Notes under the pieces: model-generated
The model's database searches: none
Told to the model about the DNA's origin: nothing
What the model saw: only the letters and a program-made list of their open reading frames with translations
NCBI GenBank assembly: GCA_944385415.1
Contig: CALWXC010000006.1
Coordinates: 58,437 to 122,436 of the forward strand
DNA: 64,000 nt
Source: an uncultured Oscillospiraceae bacterium
Lineage (GTDB): Bacteria > Bacillota > Clostridia > Oscillospirales > Oscillospiraceae
Direction: 5' to 3'
Shown here: positions 18,344 through 28,312 of the stretch, piece by piece
Layout of the letters: each line of letters opens with the position of its first letter
Position numbering within the stretch: position 1 is the first letter of the stretch
Made by a program: the position numbers and the translations under genes

Positions 18344-20182
18344 TTACTGTGCGTCCGCGTCGCGTCCGCTGGGGTCGATGTACTCGTTGCCATAGTGGCC
18401 GGTGGTTTCCTTGAGGTGATATGCCTTGTTGGCGTATTCAATGAACTCCGAATCGTACTGCTTCTCGTCGGGAATATAGGCCTTGCCCTTTTCACGCTTA
18501 CGCAGATTGAAGTGCTTCATCTTGTCCCGCAGGAATGCTGCCTGGTTGCGCATCTCCTGGCTGGAGGCGTCCGATTCCTCGCTGATGGCGGCGTTTCTGG
18601 TGGCCGCCTCGGTGATCTGGGACACGGAGTTTGCAACCTGCTGGATGCTCTGCATCTGGTCCGTGGACAGGCCGGAAACCTTTTCGACAATTTCAACGAT
18701 CTGTGCAATCTTCTTATGGATGCCTTCAAAGATGGCGGCGGATTCTGTTGCCAGATTGGAGCCGTGCTCTGTCTGCTGAATGCTGTTTTCAATCAGACGG
18801 TGGCTTTCCTGGGCGGCCTCAGCGCTCTTCATGGCCAGGGCGCGGACCTCATCAGCAACCACGGCAAAGCCCTTGCCGGCGGCGCCTGCGCGGGCAGCCT
18901 CAATGGCGGCGTTCAGGGCCAGAATGTTGGTCTCAAAGGTGATATCGTCGATGGCCTTCATGACGGAAGAAATCTTCTTGGAAGCGTCGCGCATCTGAAT
19001 GACCGAATCATACAGCACCTTCATATGCTCATCGCTGGTCTTCAAATCGGCCTCAATGGCCTTGGTGATTTCATAGGCGGACTGTGCCTGTTCATCGTTG
19101 AAGTGGATCAGCTCGCTGACGTGCTTCATCTCATCGGACAGAGTCTGGGCCGCAGCCGCCTGCACGGTGCTGCTCTCGGCCAGCATATGGCTGGCGGTGG
19201 CGATTTCATCGGCGCCGGCGGCCACAGAGTGGGCGGAGTCCACAATCTCGTTGAACATGATGTCGTTGGACTGGACCAGGCGGTACAGGCTTCTGCCCAG
19301 GCTGTCGCGGCGGGAACGGATCTTGACGAAGGCGGTCATATCGCCGTCGGCAATGCGCTGCACCACCGATACATTTTCCCGGATGTTGTCCGCCATAATG
19401 TGAAAGGCGGAAATCATCAGGCCCACTTCGTTGCCCGCGTTTTCCTTCTCCATCTGGGTGAGCTTGTCGCTGGCAATCTCCAGATCGACAGAGCCCATGG
19501 ACAGGTCCTTGGACCAGTCGGCAATCATCATGACCGGAGCCGCAATTTGCTGGGCCAGTCTTCTGCCGTACCAATAGGAGAAAATGATAACGGCGATGAT
19601 GGTGACCACGATGATCACAATAATTGTGGTCATCAGCGATTCAGAGTTATGGATATTGTCCGCAATCTTTGCAGAGTACATGCTGTCAATTTGATACAGT
19701 CCGTCGATCACATCGGCGGTTTTGGGGTCCAGTTCCGAGAAGAACCGTTCCACCGCCAGATCCGGGTCGGTGCTCCGCAGATTGAGCAGCTCCTCGGCCA
19801 GACTGTGAATTTCATCGTGGGTTTTGGTGATGCTCTGTGCTGCCGCGCCGATCTGGCCGGATTCCCCACTGGACTGATAGTCACTCAGCCATTGGCCAAA
19901 GGAACAGGTTTTGGAATTGAGGCTGCCGGTAAAGGCGGAGCCGGTTTCCAGACTGTTGATCAGGTCGGAACGCCATTGATAATGGGCGGAGATGGTGTTG
20001 GAGATCTCAGCCCGGTCGGCATCGGTTGAGGTGGTATTTCCATAAAACTTAAACAGTACGCTCAGGCATATGATTGTAATGACACCCAGCAGAACGGACG
20101 GGAGAAGTACCTTGAAGTATCCATCCAGAATCCGTCTGCGAATGCTTTTTTTGACCGAAATACCCGACTGCGTTTTTTCCAT
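18344..20182 (-). CDS. Methyl-accepting chemotaxis protein with extracytoplasmic CZB-like sensor
   Basis: A 612-residue chemoreceptor with a membrane helix at about 25-47, an outside sensor (48-185) and a second helix (about 187-212). HAMP follows, then a long signalling coiled coil with the [23 protein letters not shown] hairpin tip. The sensor contains His67-xx-Trp70, Cys93-SFG-xW98 and His122/His126, the pattern of chemoreceptor zinc-binding (CZB) domains. Those are usually cytoplasmic and C-terminal, whereas here the motif falls between the two helices. No motility gene is nearby. The start at 20182 follows a GGAGAGAGG site. Confidence 0.9.
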   Translation of the reverse strand: MEKTQSGISVKKSIRRRILDGYFKVLLPSVLLGVITIICLSVLFKFYGNTTSTDADRAEISNTISAHYQWRSDLINSLETGSAFTGSLNSKTCSFGQWLSDYQSSGESGQIGAAAQSITKTHDEIHSLAEELLNLRSTDPDLAVERFFSELDPKTADVIDGLYQIDSMYSAKIADNIHNSESLMTTIIVIIVVTIIAVIIFSYWYGRRLAQQIAAPVMMIADWSKDLSMGSVDLEIASDKLTQMEKENAGNEVGLMISAFHIMADNIRENVSVVQRIADGDMTAFVKIRSRRDSLGRSLYRLVQSNDIMFNEIVDSAHSVAAGADEIATASHMLAESSTVQAAAAQTLSDEMKHVSELIHFNDEQAQSAYEITKAIEADLKTSDEHMKVLYDSVIQMRDASKKISSVMKAIDDITFETNILALNAAIEAARAGAAGKGFAVVADEVRALAMKSAEAAQESHRLIENSIQQTEHGSNLATESAAIFEGIHKKIAQIVEIVEKVSGLSTDQMQSIQQVANSVSQITEAATRNAAISEESDASSQEMRNQAAFLRDKMKHFNLRKREKGKAYIPDEKQYDSEFIEYANKAYHLKETTGHYGNEYIDPSGRDADAQ

Positions 20183-20357
20183 GCTTTCCTCTCTCCTTTT
20201 GGAAAATCACTGTATGTTTACTCATTTTGCCAGGGTGTCCATCGAGAAGCTGCGCATGCAGACAGCCCGGCCTGCCCGATTTCGCCAACGCGGCACGGAC
20301 AGCCCCTGTCTCCGGCCAGCTCCATGGGACAGATGTAGTAACAATAATTGTATGCTA

Positions 20358-20386
20358 ATTCTACCATATGCACATAGCGTTTGCAA
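20358..20386 (-). promoter_or_regulatory. Candidate promoter of the chemoreceptor gene
   Basis: On the minus strand TTGCAA (20386-20381), 17 bases, TAGAAT (20363-20358). It would give a leader of about 170 bases. The motif is sigma-A-like rather than sigma-D (flagellar). 20387-20701 holds nothing I can support. Confidence 0.45.
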
Positions 20387-20701
20387 GTCAACAAATGTAT
20401 GTTTCCACAATAATATTGTATGGAATCCATCCAACGGATACCGGCACTGCGGCAGGTGGACAGGTGGGTGTATTTTCCAATAAAATGGGTGATCCTAGGG
20501 GTGAATTTGGTCCAAAAGCAAAACGCCGGACAGGATGGGAGGGCAGTCAAAGGGCAGCGAAAAAGCCGCAGACAGAAATCAAGTCCCGGAACAGGCCGGA
20601 GATGGACCGGCGATACAGCTGCCGGCCCGTTGGCGGCCCCTTCCGGGACGTTGTCCGCAGGACCATCCGCCGGCGTTGCCGGGGGACGAGAATTTGTCCG
20701 T

Positions 20702-21025
20702 TCAATCCTGGTGGAAGACCTCTTCCATGTCGGCCCACCATTCGGCCTCGGTGTGGGAATCCACCGGCTGCTGGCAGGGCTTGCAGACGGCCCACCAGTC
20801 CTGGGTCACCGGGTCTGCCGCCATTTTGGCCATGTCTGTCTCATAGTCGTCGCCGATGTACTCAAAGTAGGAAAAGAGATAGTGATCCCGCAGAAAGATG
20901 GAATAGTTGCGGATATTGCACTCGGTGATCATCTTGGCAACATCGGGCCAAACTGCCGCATGCAATTCTTTGTACTTTTCTTCCTGCTCGGGACGTACTT
21001 TGATTACCTGACCAACCCGCATCAT
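20702..21025 (-). CDS. rhaM: L-rhamnose mutarotase family protein
   Basis: A 107-residue ferredoxin-fold protein of the RhaM family. It shows an early RVGQVIKVRPEQEEKYKELHAAVWP stretch with the conserved His and Trp, NYSIFL, YFEYIGDDYE and a C-terminal WWADMEEVFH. RhaM interconverts anomers of L-rhamnose; relatives act on other deoxy sugars. The start at 21025 follows GGAG nine bases upstream; an upstream TTG codon is poorly placed. It is divergent from the URO-D gene cluster, so it may belong to that system rather than to rhamnose use. No rhamnose isomerase or kinase is seen. Confidence 0.85.
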   Translation of the reverse strand: MMRVGQVIKVRPEQEEKYKELHAAVWPDVAKMITECNIRNYSIFLRDHYLFSYFEYIGDDYETDMAKMAADPVTQDWWAVCKPCQQPVDSHTEAEWWADMEEVFHQD

Positions 21026-21031
21026 AGTCAA

Positions 21032-21437
21032 TCGCTCCTTTTTTCAATTTTATCAAGTTTGGTGGACATACAATCGGTTTTCTCTCAAAATAAGCCAATT
21101 TATTCCATAGCCGCACAGCGCGGCAGCAATGGCAACCAGAAAAAGAGTTGTATAAATTATATAAAAATAATTAAAAAATATCGTTAAAATAGTGCAAATT
21201 ACAGAGGATCTTTGGCTATGAGACAGAGTATAGCACCGCTGTTTGGTTTTTGCAAGTTCTTTTTTGTACCGGGCTGCCGGAAGGGCAGCGAAACCATCCG
21301 GCAGAATGTTATCTTTGTGAAAAATATCCATATATTGGATTACTCCGTATCCGGTTGCATGGAAAGACGATGCGGCCCAAATCCGGCTGTCGGGTATGAG
21401 AGTTTATTTTTGTACAATTTTAAGCGCGTTTCATCTA
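21032..21437. other. AT-rich divergent regulatory region
   Basis: About 400 bases between rhaM and the first URO-D gene's promoter. It is strongly AT-rich at 21130-21190, with runs of A and T but no convincing gene. It probably carries the rhaM promoter and regulator sites; I could not pick a single convincing minus-strand promoter. Confidence 0.45.
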
Positions 21438-21466
21438 TTGAACGCCATGGGCGGATTTGTTATTAT
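21438..21466 (+). promoter_or_regulatory. Promoter of the URO-D gene pair
   Basis: TTGAAC (21438-21443), exactly 17 bases, TATTAT (21461-21466). Transcription would start near 21473, giving a leader of about 55 bases with AGGAGG before 21529. Confidence 0.65.
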
Positions 21467-21528
21467 ACCCATAAAGACAGGCAAACGGACCAAAAAATTA
21501 TGAATTTTCAACAGGAGGCGTATGTCTT

Positions 21529-22566
21529 ATGAACAGCAAAGAACGGTTCCTTGCCACTGCGGAACGGGCAGCTGTCGACCGTCCTGCCGTCTGGATGAGT
21601 GCCCCGGTGGGGGCGGAGCTGGACGCCATGTGCCGCCTCTACGGCGCAAAGGACTGGCATGAATTGCAGGTCCTGGCTGGTGATGATGTCTATGCTTTCG
21701 ACGTGCCCTATGATTCCGGCTACGCCACCAGCATCGCCGCGGCCTTTGACTGGTACATGAACGGTTCCAACGTGGACCCGGAGCACCGGACACTGACAGC
21801 CGATGGCTGCTTTAAGGACGCCGAGGAGCTGGAGGACCTGGACTTTTTCCCCTGGCCGGACCCCAGAGACTATATCGACGTGGAGGAGGTCCGCCGCCGC
21901 ATTGACGCGGCCCCCAAGGACCGGGCCACCCTGGCCCAGGTGTGGAGCGCCCACTTCCAGGACGCCTGTGCCGCCTTCGGCATGGAGACGGCGCTGATGA
22001 ACATGATTGCCAACCCGGAACTCTACCGGGCCGTGGACGAAAAAATCGTGGAATTCTATCTGCGGGCCAACGAGGTCATCTACGAAGCCACCAAGGGCAA
22101 GCTGGATGCCATCATCATCGCCAACGATTTTGGGACCCAGCGGGGGCTGCTGCTGTCCCGGCAGATGATCCATGATTTCGTGATGCCTGGTGCTAAAAAA
22201 ATCATTGACCAGGCCCACAGCTACGGCGTCAAAGTCATTTACCACTCCTGCGGCGCCGTCTTCGACGCCATTCCCGAACTGATCGAGGTGGGGGCCGATC
22301 TGGTCCATCCCATCCAGGCGGCTGCCGTCGGCATGGAGCCGGAACGGCTGAAAGCTGCCTACGGTGACCAGGTGGCTTTCTGCGGCGGCGTGGATATTCA
22401 GCATCTGTTGCCCTGCGGTACGCCGGAGCAGGTACGGGAAAAGGTCCGTGAGCTGCGGGCGCTGTTCCCCACGGGTCTCGTCATCTCTCCCAGCCAGGGC
22501 GTTATTCTGGACGATGTGCCGCCGGAAAACGTCAAGGCCATGGTGGACGAGGCCATCCGTATGTAA
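21529..22566 (+). CDS. Uroporphyrinogen decarboxylase superfamily protein, MtaA-like (paralog 1)
   Basis: A 345-residue TIM-barrel protein of the URO-D superfamily. It carries His239-Ser-Cys241-Gly in a YHSCG strand end, as in zinc methyltransferases of the MtaA/CmuA group, and a conserved FCGGVD turn at Cys285. Where MtaA has its third zinc ligand Cys, this protein has Gln323 (SPSQG). No haem genes are nearby, so porphyrin decarboxylation is unlikely. It is closely similar to the protein at 33628 (shared ERF.ATAER..VDRPA start and DWYMNGSNVD segment). The reaction is unknown; a methyl-transfer or sugar-related role is inferred from fold and context. Confidence 0.82.
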   Translation: MNSKERFLATAERAAVDRPAVWMSAPVGAELDAMCRLYGAKDWHELQVLAGDDVYAFDVPYDSGYATSIAAAFDWYMNGSNVDPEHRTLTADGCFKDAEELEDLDFFPWPDPRDYIDVEEVRRRIDAAPKDRATLAQVWSAHFQDACAAFGMETALMNMIANPELYRAVDEKIVEFYLRANEVIYEATKGKLDAIIIANDFGTQRGLLLSRQMIHDFVMPGAKKIIDQAHSYGVKVIYHSCGAVFDAIPELIEVGADLVHPIQAAAVGMEPERLKAAYGDQVAFCGGVDIQHLLPCGTPEQVREKVRELRALFPTGLVISPSQGVILDDVPPENVKAMVDEAIRM

Positions 22567-22609
22567 ATATCACGATTTCACATCGATTTGAGAAAGGAAG
22601 TAATGTTTT

Positions 22610-23665
22610 ATGACCTCCAGAGAGCGCGTTCTTGCCGTATTCAACCGTCAGATTCCCGACCGTGTGCCTGTGTGGTGCGGCGCTTCCCCGGAATTTATGG
22701 AGAAGGCCCGGAAGCACCTGGGCGTCAGCGATGATGAAGCCGTCTACCAGCGGTTCCGCGACGATTTCCGCCGCGTCTACTCCCGCTATGCCGGTCCGGA
22801 GAAGTTTGACCCCGTCATCAACGCTGCCAACGGTACCCGCCGCAATGTCTTCGGCGTGGAGCGCATCGGCGAGGGCTACGGCGTGCCCGCCAACACCCCT
22901 TTGAAGGACGCCACCCTGGAGGACGTGGAGAATTATCCCTGGCCGTCCCCCGACTGGATCGATGTGTCCCATATCCGGGAAGACGCGCTGCAATACGGCG
23001 GCGAGTACGCCATCATGGGCGGCGAGTGGTGCCCCTTCTTCCATGACCTGCTGGACCTGCTGGGTATGGAGGATGCCCTGGTCATGATGTACGAGGAGCC
23101 GGAGGTGGTCCACGCAGTGCTGAACCATCTGGTGGATTACTACTATGAGTGCAACAAGCGCATCTTTGAGGCCGCCGGCGACGTCATCGATATCGCCTTT
23201 ATGGGCAACGATATGGGCTCTCAGAATGGTCCCCTGGTCAGTGTGCCGCTGTTTGAGGAGTTCTTTGCGCCCCAGTTCAAGCGCCTGTGCGATCTGGCCC
23301 ACAGCTACGGCATCAAGACGCAAATGCACTGCTGCGGCGGCTTCTATCAGCTGATTCCCAGTATGCACAAGTGCGGGATTGACTGCGTCCAGAGCCTCCA
23401 GCCTGTCAATGAGGGCATGCAGCCTGCCAATTTGAAAAAGAATTACAACGATATCATGTTGATGAACGGCTGTATTGATTCCATCAATAAGCTGATCTAC
23501 GGTACGGTGGAGGACTGCGTGGAGACGACCAAGGAAGTGCTGTCCATCATGAAACCTGGTGGCGGCTATATCCTGTCGCCCAGCCATGACTATCTGCTGG
23601 AGATGACGCCGGTGGAGAATGTGCTGGCCATGTATGATACCTGCTACGAGTTGGGCGCATATTGA
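22610..23665 (+). CDS. Uroporphyrinogen decarboxylase superfamily protein, MtaA-like (paralog 2)
   Basis: A 351-residue relative of the preceding gene, starting 43 bases after it with AAAGGAAG. It keeps the His-x-Cys motif (His240, Cys242 in MHCCGG). At the third-ligand position it has His326 in SPSHD. The N-terminal segment SRERVLAVFNRQIPDRVPVW is a standard URO-D family opening. It is more distant from paralogs 1 and 4 than those are from each other, so it likely has a different partner or substrate within the same pathway. Confidence 0.82.
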   Translation: MTSRERVLAVFNRQIPDRVPVWCGASPEFMEKARKHLGVSDDEAVYQRFRDDFRRVYSRYAGPEKFDPVINAANGTRRNVFGVERIGEGYGVPANTPLKDATLEDVENYPWPSPDWIDVSHIREDALQYGGEYAIMGGEWCPFFHDLLDLLGMEDALVMMYEEPEVVHAVLNHLVDYYYECNKRIFEAAGDVIDIAFMGNDMGSQNGPLVSVPLFEEFFAPQFKRLCDLAHSYGIKTQMHCCGGFYQLIPSMHKCGIDCVQSLQPVNEGMQPANLKKNYNDIMLMNGCIDSINKLIYGTVEDCVETTKEVLSIMKPGGGYILSPSHDYLLEMTPVENVLAMYDTCYELGAY

Positions 23666-23678
23666 GCATACATACAGG

Positions 23679-23711
23679 AACGTGGCCGCTGCAGCAGGCA
23701 GCGGCCCCGTT
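23679..23711. terminator. Weak hairpin between converging genes
   Basis: AACG-T-GGCCGCTGC (23679-23692) pairs with GCAGCGGCC-C-CGTT (23698-23711) with one mismatch. The T run is poor on both strands, so termination is only a suggestion. Confidence 0.35.
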
Positions 23712-23757
23712 CTGGCGCTGTATGGTGGTAATGGAAAAACAGAAGTCCGCTATCCTG

Positions 23758-24510
23758 TCACGGCTGCAAAGTACGCCGGTCCCGGTAATAGGCGGGCGAC
23801 ACCTCCATATACTTTTTAAAGGCTCTCGAAAAGGCCTTTTCATCCCGATAGCCGCAGCTTTTGGCGGCTTCATAAATAGAGACACCGTCGGTGAGAGCCC
23901 GGGCAGCCACCCGCATTTTCCGGCTTAAAATATATTGATTGGGGGAAATTTGCAGAACTGATTTGAATTTTCTCGAAAAATAGGAGCGTTCCATCCCGGC
24001 AAAGGCCGCCAGCCGCTCCACCCGCAGGTCCTCCGCCAAATGCCCGTCGATGTAGTCCAGAACGGCCTGGAGGGCTGCACCAGGGTACGGGGCCGTTTGG
24101 GTCAGCTGCAACAGCAGCGTCAGGAATGCGCCGAACAGCTGCCGCAGCAGAGAAAGCTGGTCCAGATCATTGGCCAGAAACCGCATGGATTCCAACAGAT
24201 GAAAGGGCAGCGCCCCAGGTTCGATGGTCAAATCATGCAGCTGCGTGCAGAGCAGTACCGGCGTTTCCACATGGAACCACAGCACGTCCAGGGGACAGTG
24301 GGGATTGTGGTACATGGTATAGGGGTGCAGAATGGGCAGGATGTACAGGTGTCCGGCTTCCAGGGGCCGGGTACCGCCGCTGTCCTGGTAAAACGCTTCG
24401 CCGCCGTAGACGTAATAAATCCGGTGAAAACTCTCGTTGGCGTTGCGCATGCCCCAGGCGGGCGGGCAAACGGTATAGCCATTCCAAAGGAGTTCAAAGT
24501 TCTGGTCCAT
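23758..24510 (-). CDS. AraC-family transcriptional regulator
   Basis: A 250-residue regulator with an N-terminal cupin-like sensor (about 1-100, containing R.YYVYGGEAFYQD and a GHLYILP turn). The C-terminal double helix-turn-helix (about 148-245) includes LAAFAGMERSYFSRKFK and IYEAAKSCGYRDEKAFSRAFKKYMEVSPAYYR. It is transcribed away from the 445-residue URO-D gene with a shared 153-base region, so it probably controls that gene and perhaps the pair converging from its left. The effector is unknown, likely a sugar or related small molecule. Confidence 0.9.
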   Translation of the reverse strand: MDQNFELLWNGYTVCPPAWGMRNANESFHRIYYVYGGEAFYQDSGGTRPLEAGHLYILPILHPYTMYHNPHCPLDVLWFHVETPVLLCTQLHDLTIEPGALPFHLLESMRFLANDLDQLSLLRQLFGAFLTLLLQLTQTAPYPGAALQAVLDYIDGHLAEDLRVERLAAFAGMERSYFSRKFKSVLQISPNQYILSRKMRVAARALTDGVSIYEAAKSCGYRDEKAFSRAFKKYMEVSPAYYRDRRTLQP

Positions 24511-24663
24511 GTGTCATACACTCCTGCTGTCCATGGGATAAGTCACAAACTGCAACCAACAAGTCATATCGGGCAGTTGTAAAAAGGGGCCGCGTGTGGT
24601 TTCCTTGTAGTATGAAACAAACGGAACGCGCCCCAGGGCGCGCCGCCTGATGGAGGGAACGAT

Positions 24664-26001
24664 ATGAGCAGATATTTAAACCTGAATGACCGGTTCGGTT
24701 CCACCCTGCGCTCGCTGGAAGACCTGGGCCGTCTGCCGGCGGATCAGCTGGTCATTGACGAGGCCGACCGGACGATTCTGCGGGAGCTGGCCCGGAAAAA
24801 GCATGAATATGCCAATCTTCCCGAGATGGAGACCAACCGCAAGCTGTGGCGGGCCACCAACGATCTGAACATGATCAAGCCCCCGGTGTACATCAACGAA
24901 ATCTGCTGGCCGGAACTGGCCGCCGACCCGGATTTGCAGCTGCGCTGCACCCATCCCTTTGCCCGAGAACTGGAAGAGTTCCTGCGCCAGGAGCTGTACT
25001 GCCATGAGCACGGCTTCGGCAATCAGATTCTCGAGGATTACATTGAGAGCCCCCTGGTGGTCTATGACAGCGGCTTCGGCATCGACGAGGAAGTGGACAC
25101 CATCCACACAGACCGCAACGCCGAAGTGGTGTCCCGCCGGTTCCATATCCTCATTGCCAATATGGATGACATCGAGAAAATCCACGCGCCGGAAATCTAT
25201 CTCGATCTGGAGCGCACGGCCCAGTATACGGAGCTCATGGAGGACATTTTTAAAGATGTCATTGAGATTCGCCAGGTAGGCGCCCGCGGCCTGTGGTTTA
25301 CACCCTGGGACTACCTGATCCGCGTCATGGGCGTGCAGACCACCATGTACAACCTGGTGGATGAGCCGGAGTTTGTGGAAGCGGCGGTGAAACGGTATGT
25401 GGACTGCGCCATGGTGCGGATGCAGAAGTACCGGGAGCTGGGCATCTGGGCGTCCAACAACACCTCCTGCCGCGTGGGCAGCGGCGGTTACGGCCATATC
25501 AGCTGCCTGGATGACCCGGACAAGGCGCCCACCCACTGCGATACCATGCAGATGTGGGGCTGCGGCAACGCGCAGATTTTCTCCGAGGTCAGCCCCGCCA
25601 TGCACTGGCAGTTCTCCCTCCAGTACGAGATGGAGTGGCTCAAGCAGTTCGGCGCCAACTACTACGGCTGCTGCGAACCCCTGCACCACAAGATGGAGCT
25701 GATGGACAAAATCCCCAATTTGAAAAAGGTTTCCATGAGCCCCTGGAACAAATGGGATGTGGCGGCCCAGCACTGCAAGGGAAAGTATGTCATGAGCTGC
25801 AAGCCCAGCCCTGCCAAGTTCTCCGTGGGCGAATTCAACGAGGAAGCCGCACGCAAGGAGATCGAGCAGATCATCCGGGAGACCGAAGGCTGCTCCATTG
25901 AGATCATTCTCAAGGATATCAGTACCGTGGACTATAAGCCCGAAAAGCTCTGGCGCTGGGCCCGTTTGGCCCGGGAGACCATCGACGGTCTGTTCGGCTG
26001 A
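24664..26001 (+). CDS. Long uroporphyrinogen decarboxylase-like protein (paralog 3)
   Basis: A 445-residue protein, about 100 residues longer than the other three. The barrel shows family features: a SNNTSCRVGSGGYGH loop, and a YYGCCEPLHHK strand end with Cys336-Cys337 where the others have His-x-Cys. A later MSCKPSP turn has Cys379 where they have His or Gln. So it keeps a possible three-thiol metal site of a different make-up. The start at 24664 follows GGAGGG. It lies between two regulators and is closed by a terminator, so it is a single-gene unit. The reaction is unknown. Confidence 0.78.
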   Translation: MSRYLNLNDRFGSTLRSLEDLGRLPADQLVIDEADRTILRELARKKHEYANLPEMETNRKLWRATNDLNMIKPPVYINEICWPELAADPDLQLRCTHPFARELEEFLRQELYCHEHGFGNQILEDYIESPLVVYDSGFGIDEEVDTIHTDRNAEVVSRRFHILIANMDDIEKIHAPEIYLDLERTAQYTELMEDIFKDVIEIRQVGARGLWFTPWDYLIRVMGVQTTMYNLVDEPEFVEAAVKRYVDCAMVRMQKYRELGIWASNNTSCRVGSGGYGHISCLDDPDKAPTHCDTMQMWGCGNAQIFSEVSPAMHWQFSLQYEMEWLKQFGANYYGCCEPLHHKMELMDKIPNLKKVSMSPWNKWDVAAQHCKGKYVMSCKPSPAKFSVGEFNEEAARKEIEQIIRETEGCSIEIILKDISTVDYKPEKLWRWARLARETIDGLFG

Positions 26002-26018
26002 TGCCCCCTGTTGAAAAG

Positions 26019-26056
26019 ACCTGCTGCGGACCGTCCGATCTCGCAGCAGGTTTTTG
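26019..26056 (+). terminator. Terminator between URO-D paralog 3 and the LacI fusion gene
   Basis: A 10-base perfect stem (26019-26028 with 26042-26051), followed by TTTTT. It lies between converging genes. Confidence 0.85.
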
Positions 26057-28312
26057 TCAGCCCTTGACCAACTGCATAAAGGCCGCCTGTCCGTGCTCCA
26101 GCGCCTCCGGAATGGTCAGCTCTTCGTTTAGAATCTTGTGGAGCAGCCGGTAGAGAATCCGTTCCGTCTCCGCCGGGGCAATGAGCCGGTCCCGTCCCAC
26201 AATGGGATAGCGCCGGTCCTGGGCACAGCTCTGACCCTCAGCCACCAGGGACAGCCACGGAAACAGTTTTCGAAGCTCATGGTTCTGGTGGGGATCGGCC
26301 ACCACCGATTGACCGTTGAGGATGGTCATATAGTAGCTGGTCTGCTTCTGACACAGCCATTCCATCAGGGCCAGACAGTGCTCCTTGTTGGGGGAGTGCT
26401 TGGCCACGCCCATGTTCCAACCCACGTTGGCCGGAGATTTGCCCGGCAGCATGGCGCAGTCAATGGAGCTGATGATATCGCCCTCGATGTTGTTGTTGAT
26501 CATGGTGGCGTATTCGGTGAACGACAGCAGCATGGCCACCTGACCGGTACCAAAAAGCCGGAAGCTCTCCTGAATGGTCATCTCGCCGGTGGGCTGTTTG
26601 GCACACCGGCAGCTTTCCACCAGACTCCGCAGCCCCTTGAGGTTCTGGGGCGTGTTGAAAATGGGATTGCCGTTGCGGTCAAAGAGGTCGCCGCCGTAGC
26701 TCCACAGCCGCACCAGGATTTCCAGGGCGCACTCCTCGTGGATGCTGCCGATGACGGCGGTGCCGAAGGCCGTGGGGGAGTAGGGGTTGTATTCCCGGGT
26801 GAAGAACCGGGCCACGGCGTTGAACTCGGTCCACGTCTTGGGGACCCGCAACGGTGCGTTGTACATGGCTTCAAACTGGCGGCGGATGAAGGGGTCATCA
26901 AAGAGGTCCCGCCGGTAGAACAGAATGTGAGCGCCGCCCACAATGGGAAATCCATGGTACCGGTCCCCAAACCAACAGTTGTGGAGGTTTTTGGGAACAA
27001 GGCTGTGGCGGATGGATTCCCGCGACTGGAAAAAGGGCGTCAGATCCCAAAAGATCTCTTTACGGGCCACATATTCCAGCCAGGACACGTCGAAGTAGTA
27101 GAGATCGTAGGGCGGAGCCGGATCGTTGCCGCACTGGTCGATGGCGTGGAACAGCTCGGAGTAGGAGACATAATCCACTTCCACACGAATCTGATATTGC
27201 TGCTCAAACTGCCGGGCCGCTGACTCCAGCGCCGCCGTGGTGGGCAGGTTAGGGGAGAGAATCCGCAGCGTCCGGCGGGGCGGCTTGGGCTGATACAGCG
27301 CCGGAGCGGGCGGCAGGACCACCGGCTGGTCCACAATATTGTCGTGGAACAACATAAATTCCTTTTCAAAAAACTGGGGTGCTTTGAGATTTTTTTGCAG
27401 CAGCTGAATGCTGCTGACGCCCATGGCGTAGGCGGCCCGGGAGGTGTGAATCACCGTGGGCAGGTAGTTGCTGCGGTTCCAGCAGTCGGTGCCCAGGGTG
27501 ATGACGCAGGTCTGCTCCGGCACCGATACACCGGCCAGCTGCAATGCCTCGATGATGCCCAAAGTCAGCTGTTCCGACGAGGCCAGAATGGCCTGGGGCG
27601 GGTCGCTGAGCAGATGGAACATGGTGGAGCGGAAGGCTGCTTCCTTGCTCATCTCCGTTTCCAGCACCCGGTGGGGGTCCATGGAAAGGCCCCGTTCCTC
27701 TACGGCGTCGGTGAAGCCGCGAATGCACTCCATCTCTGAAAACAATTTGTGATGGCCGCTCATGAGGGCAATGCGCCGGTATCCGGCGTCCAGCAGCCGC
27801 CGTGTCAGATAGAGACACGCCTGATAATTGTCGAAGGCCAGCAGGTTGGCGTCGATGCGGTCCGGGGCCCGGTCCAGAAACACCACAGGAATATTGCTGA
27901 TGACGATGGTGTTGCGGAAATACGACACATTTTCCGGCTGGCATGTAATTATAATAAGTCCGGACACCTGCTTGCTGATGTAGCGGTCAATGATCTTCCG
28001 CTCCAGCTTGGGGGAGTTGTAGGAAAAGGCGATTTGCAGGGAGTAGTCGGCCTCTTCGGCGGCGGAAATGATGCCCTTGAGAATCTCCGAACGGCTCAGA
28101 TCTTCGATGTCGGGGAACACCACGCCAAATTCCCGCGTGCTCTCGCACCGCAGCGTCCGGGCCGAGTCATTGGGCACATAGTTGAGGGCCTCCACGGCCT
28201 GCATAATGCGGTCCCGGGTGGCCTGCTTGACGTGCTTTGTGCCGTTGATGCAATAGGACACCGTGGCCACGGAGACCCCCGCCATACGGGCGATATCTTT
28301 CATGGTTGCCAT
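26057..28312 (-). CDS. LacI-type regulator fused to a family 1 solute-binding-protein domain
   Basis: A 751-residue protein in three parts. Residues 1-55 are a LacI helix-turn-helix (TMKDIARMAGVSVATVSYCING). Residues about 60-335 are a LacI/PBP sensor with typical GLIII...IPVVFLDR and LGIIEALQLAGVSVP segments. From about 350 to the end is an extra solute-binding domain of the ABC sugar type (LRILSPNLPTT..., YDLYYFDVSWLEYVA..., GFPIVGGAHILFYRRD), with no signal peptide. The start at 28312 follows GGTGGAG; longer upstream frames would run through the divergent promoter and are rejected. It should repress the divergent CUT2 operon and could sense two ligands, or one ligand twice. Confidence 0.9.
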   Translation of the reverse strand: MATMKDIARMAGVSVATVSYCINGTKHVKQATRDRIMQAVEALNYVPNDSARTLRCESTREFGVVFPDIEDLSRSEILKGIISAAEEADYSLQIAFSYNSPKLERKIIDRYISKQVSGLIIITCQPENVSYFRNTIVISNIPVVFLDRAPDRIDANLLAFDNYQACLYLTRRLLDAGYRRIALMSGHHKLFSEMECIRGFTDAVEERGLSMDPHRVLETEMSKEAAFRSTMFHLLSDPPQAILASSEQLTLGIIEALQLAGVSVPEQTCVITLGTDCWNRSNYLPTVIHTSRAAYAMGVSSIQLLQKNLKAPQFFEKEFMLFHDNIVDQPVVLPPAPALYQPKPPRRTLRILSPNLPTTAALESAARQFEQQYQIRVEVDYVSYSELFHAIDQCGNDPAPPYDLYYFDVSWLEYVARKEIFWDLTPFFQSRESIRHSLVPKNLHNCWFGDRYHGFPIVGGAHILFYRRDLFDDPFIRRQFEAMYNAPLRVPKTWTEFNAVARFFTREYNPYSPTAFGTAVIGSIHEECALEILVRLWSYGGDLFDRNGNPIFNTPQNLKGLRSLVESCRCAKQPTGEMTIQESFRLFGTGQVAMLLSFTEYATMINNNIEGDIISSIDCAMLPGKSPANVGWNMGVAKHSPNKEHCLALMEWLCQKQTSYYMTILNGQSVVADPHQNHELRKLFPWLSLVAEGQSCAQDRRYPIVGRDRLIAPAETERILYRLLHKILNEELTIPEALEHGQAAFMQLVKG

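Noticed and set aside
18251..20029. 592-residue plus-strand frame opposite the chemoreceptor
   Set aside because: It is Gly/Leu/Val/His-rich mirror sequence of a clear chemoreceptor gene.
21529..23665. True haem-pathway uroporphyrinogen decarboxylase (HemE)
   Set aside because: No haem or cobalamin synthesis genes are adjacent, and the His-x-Cys motif fits the methyltransferase side of the superfamily.
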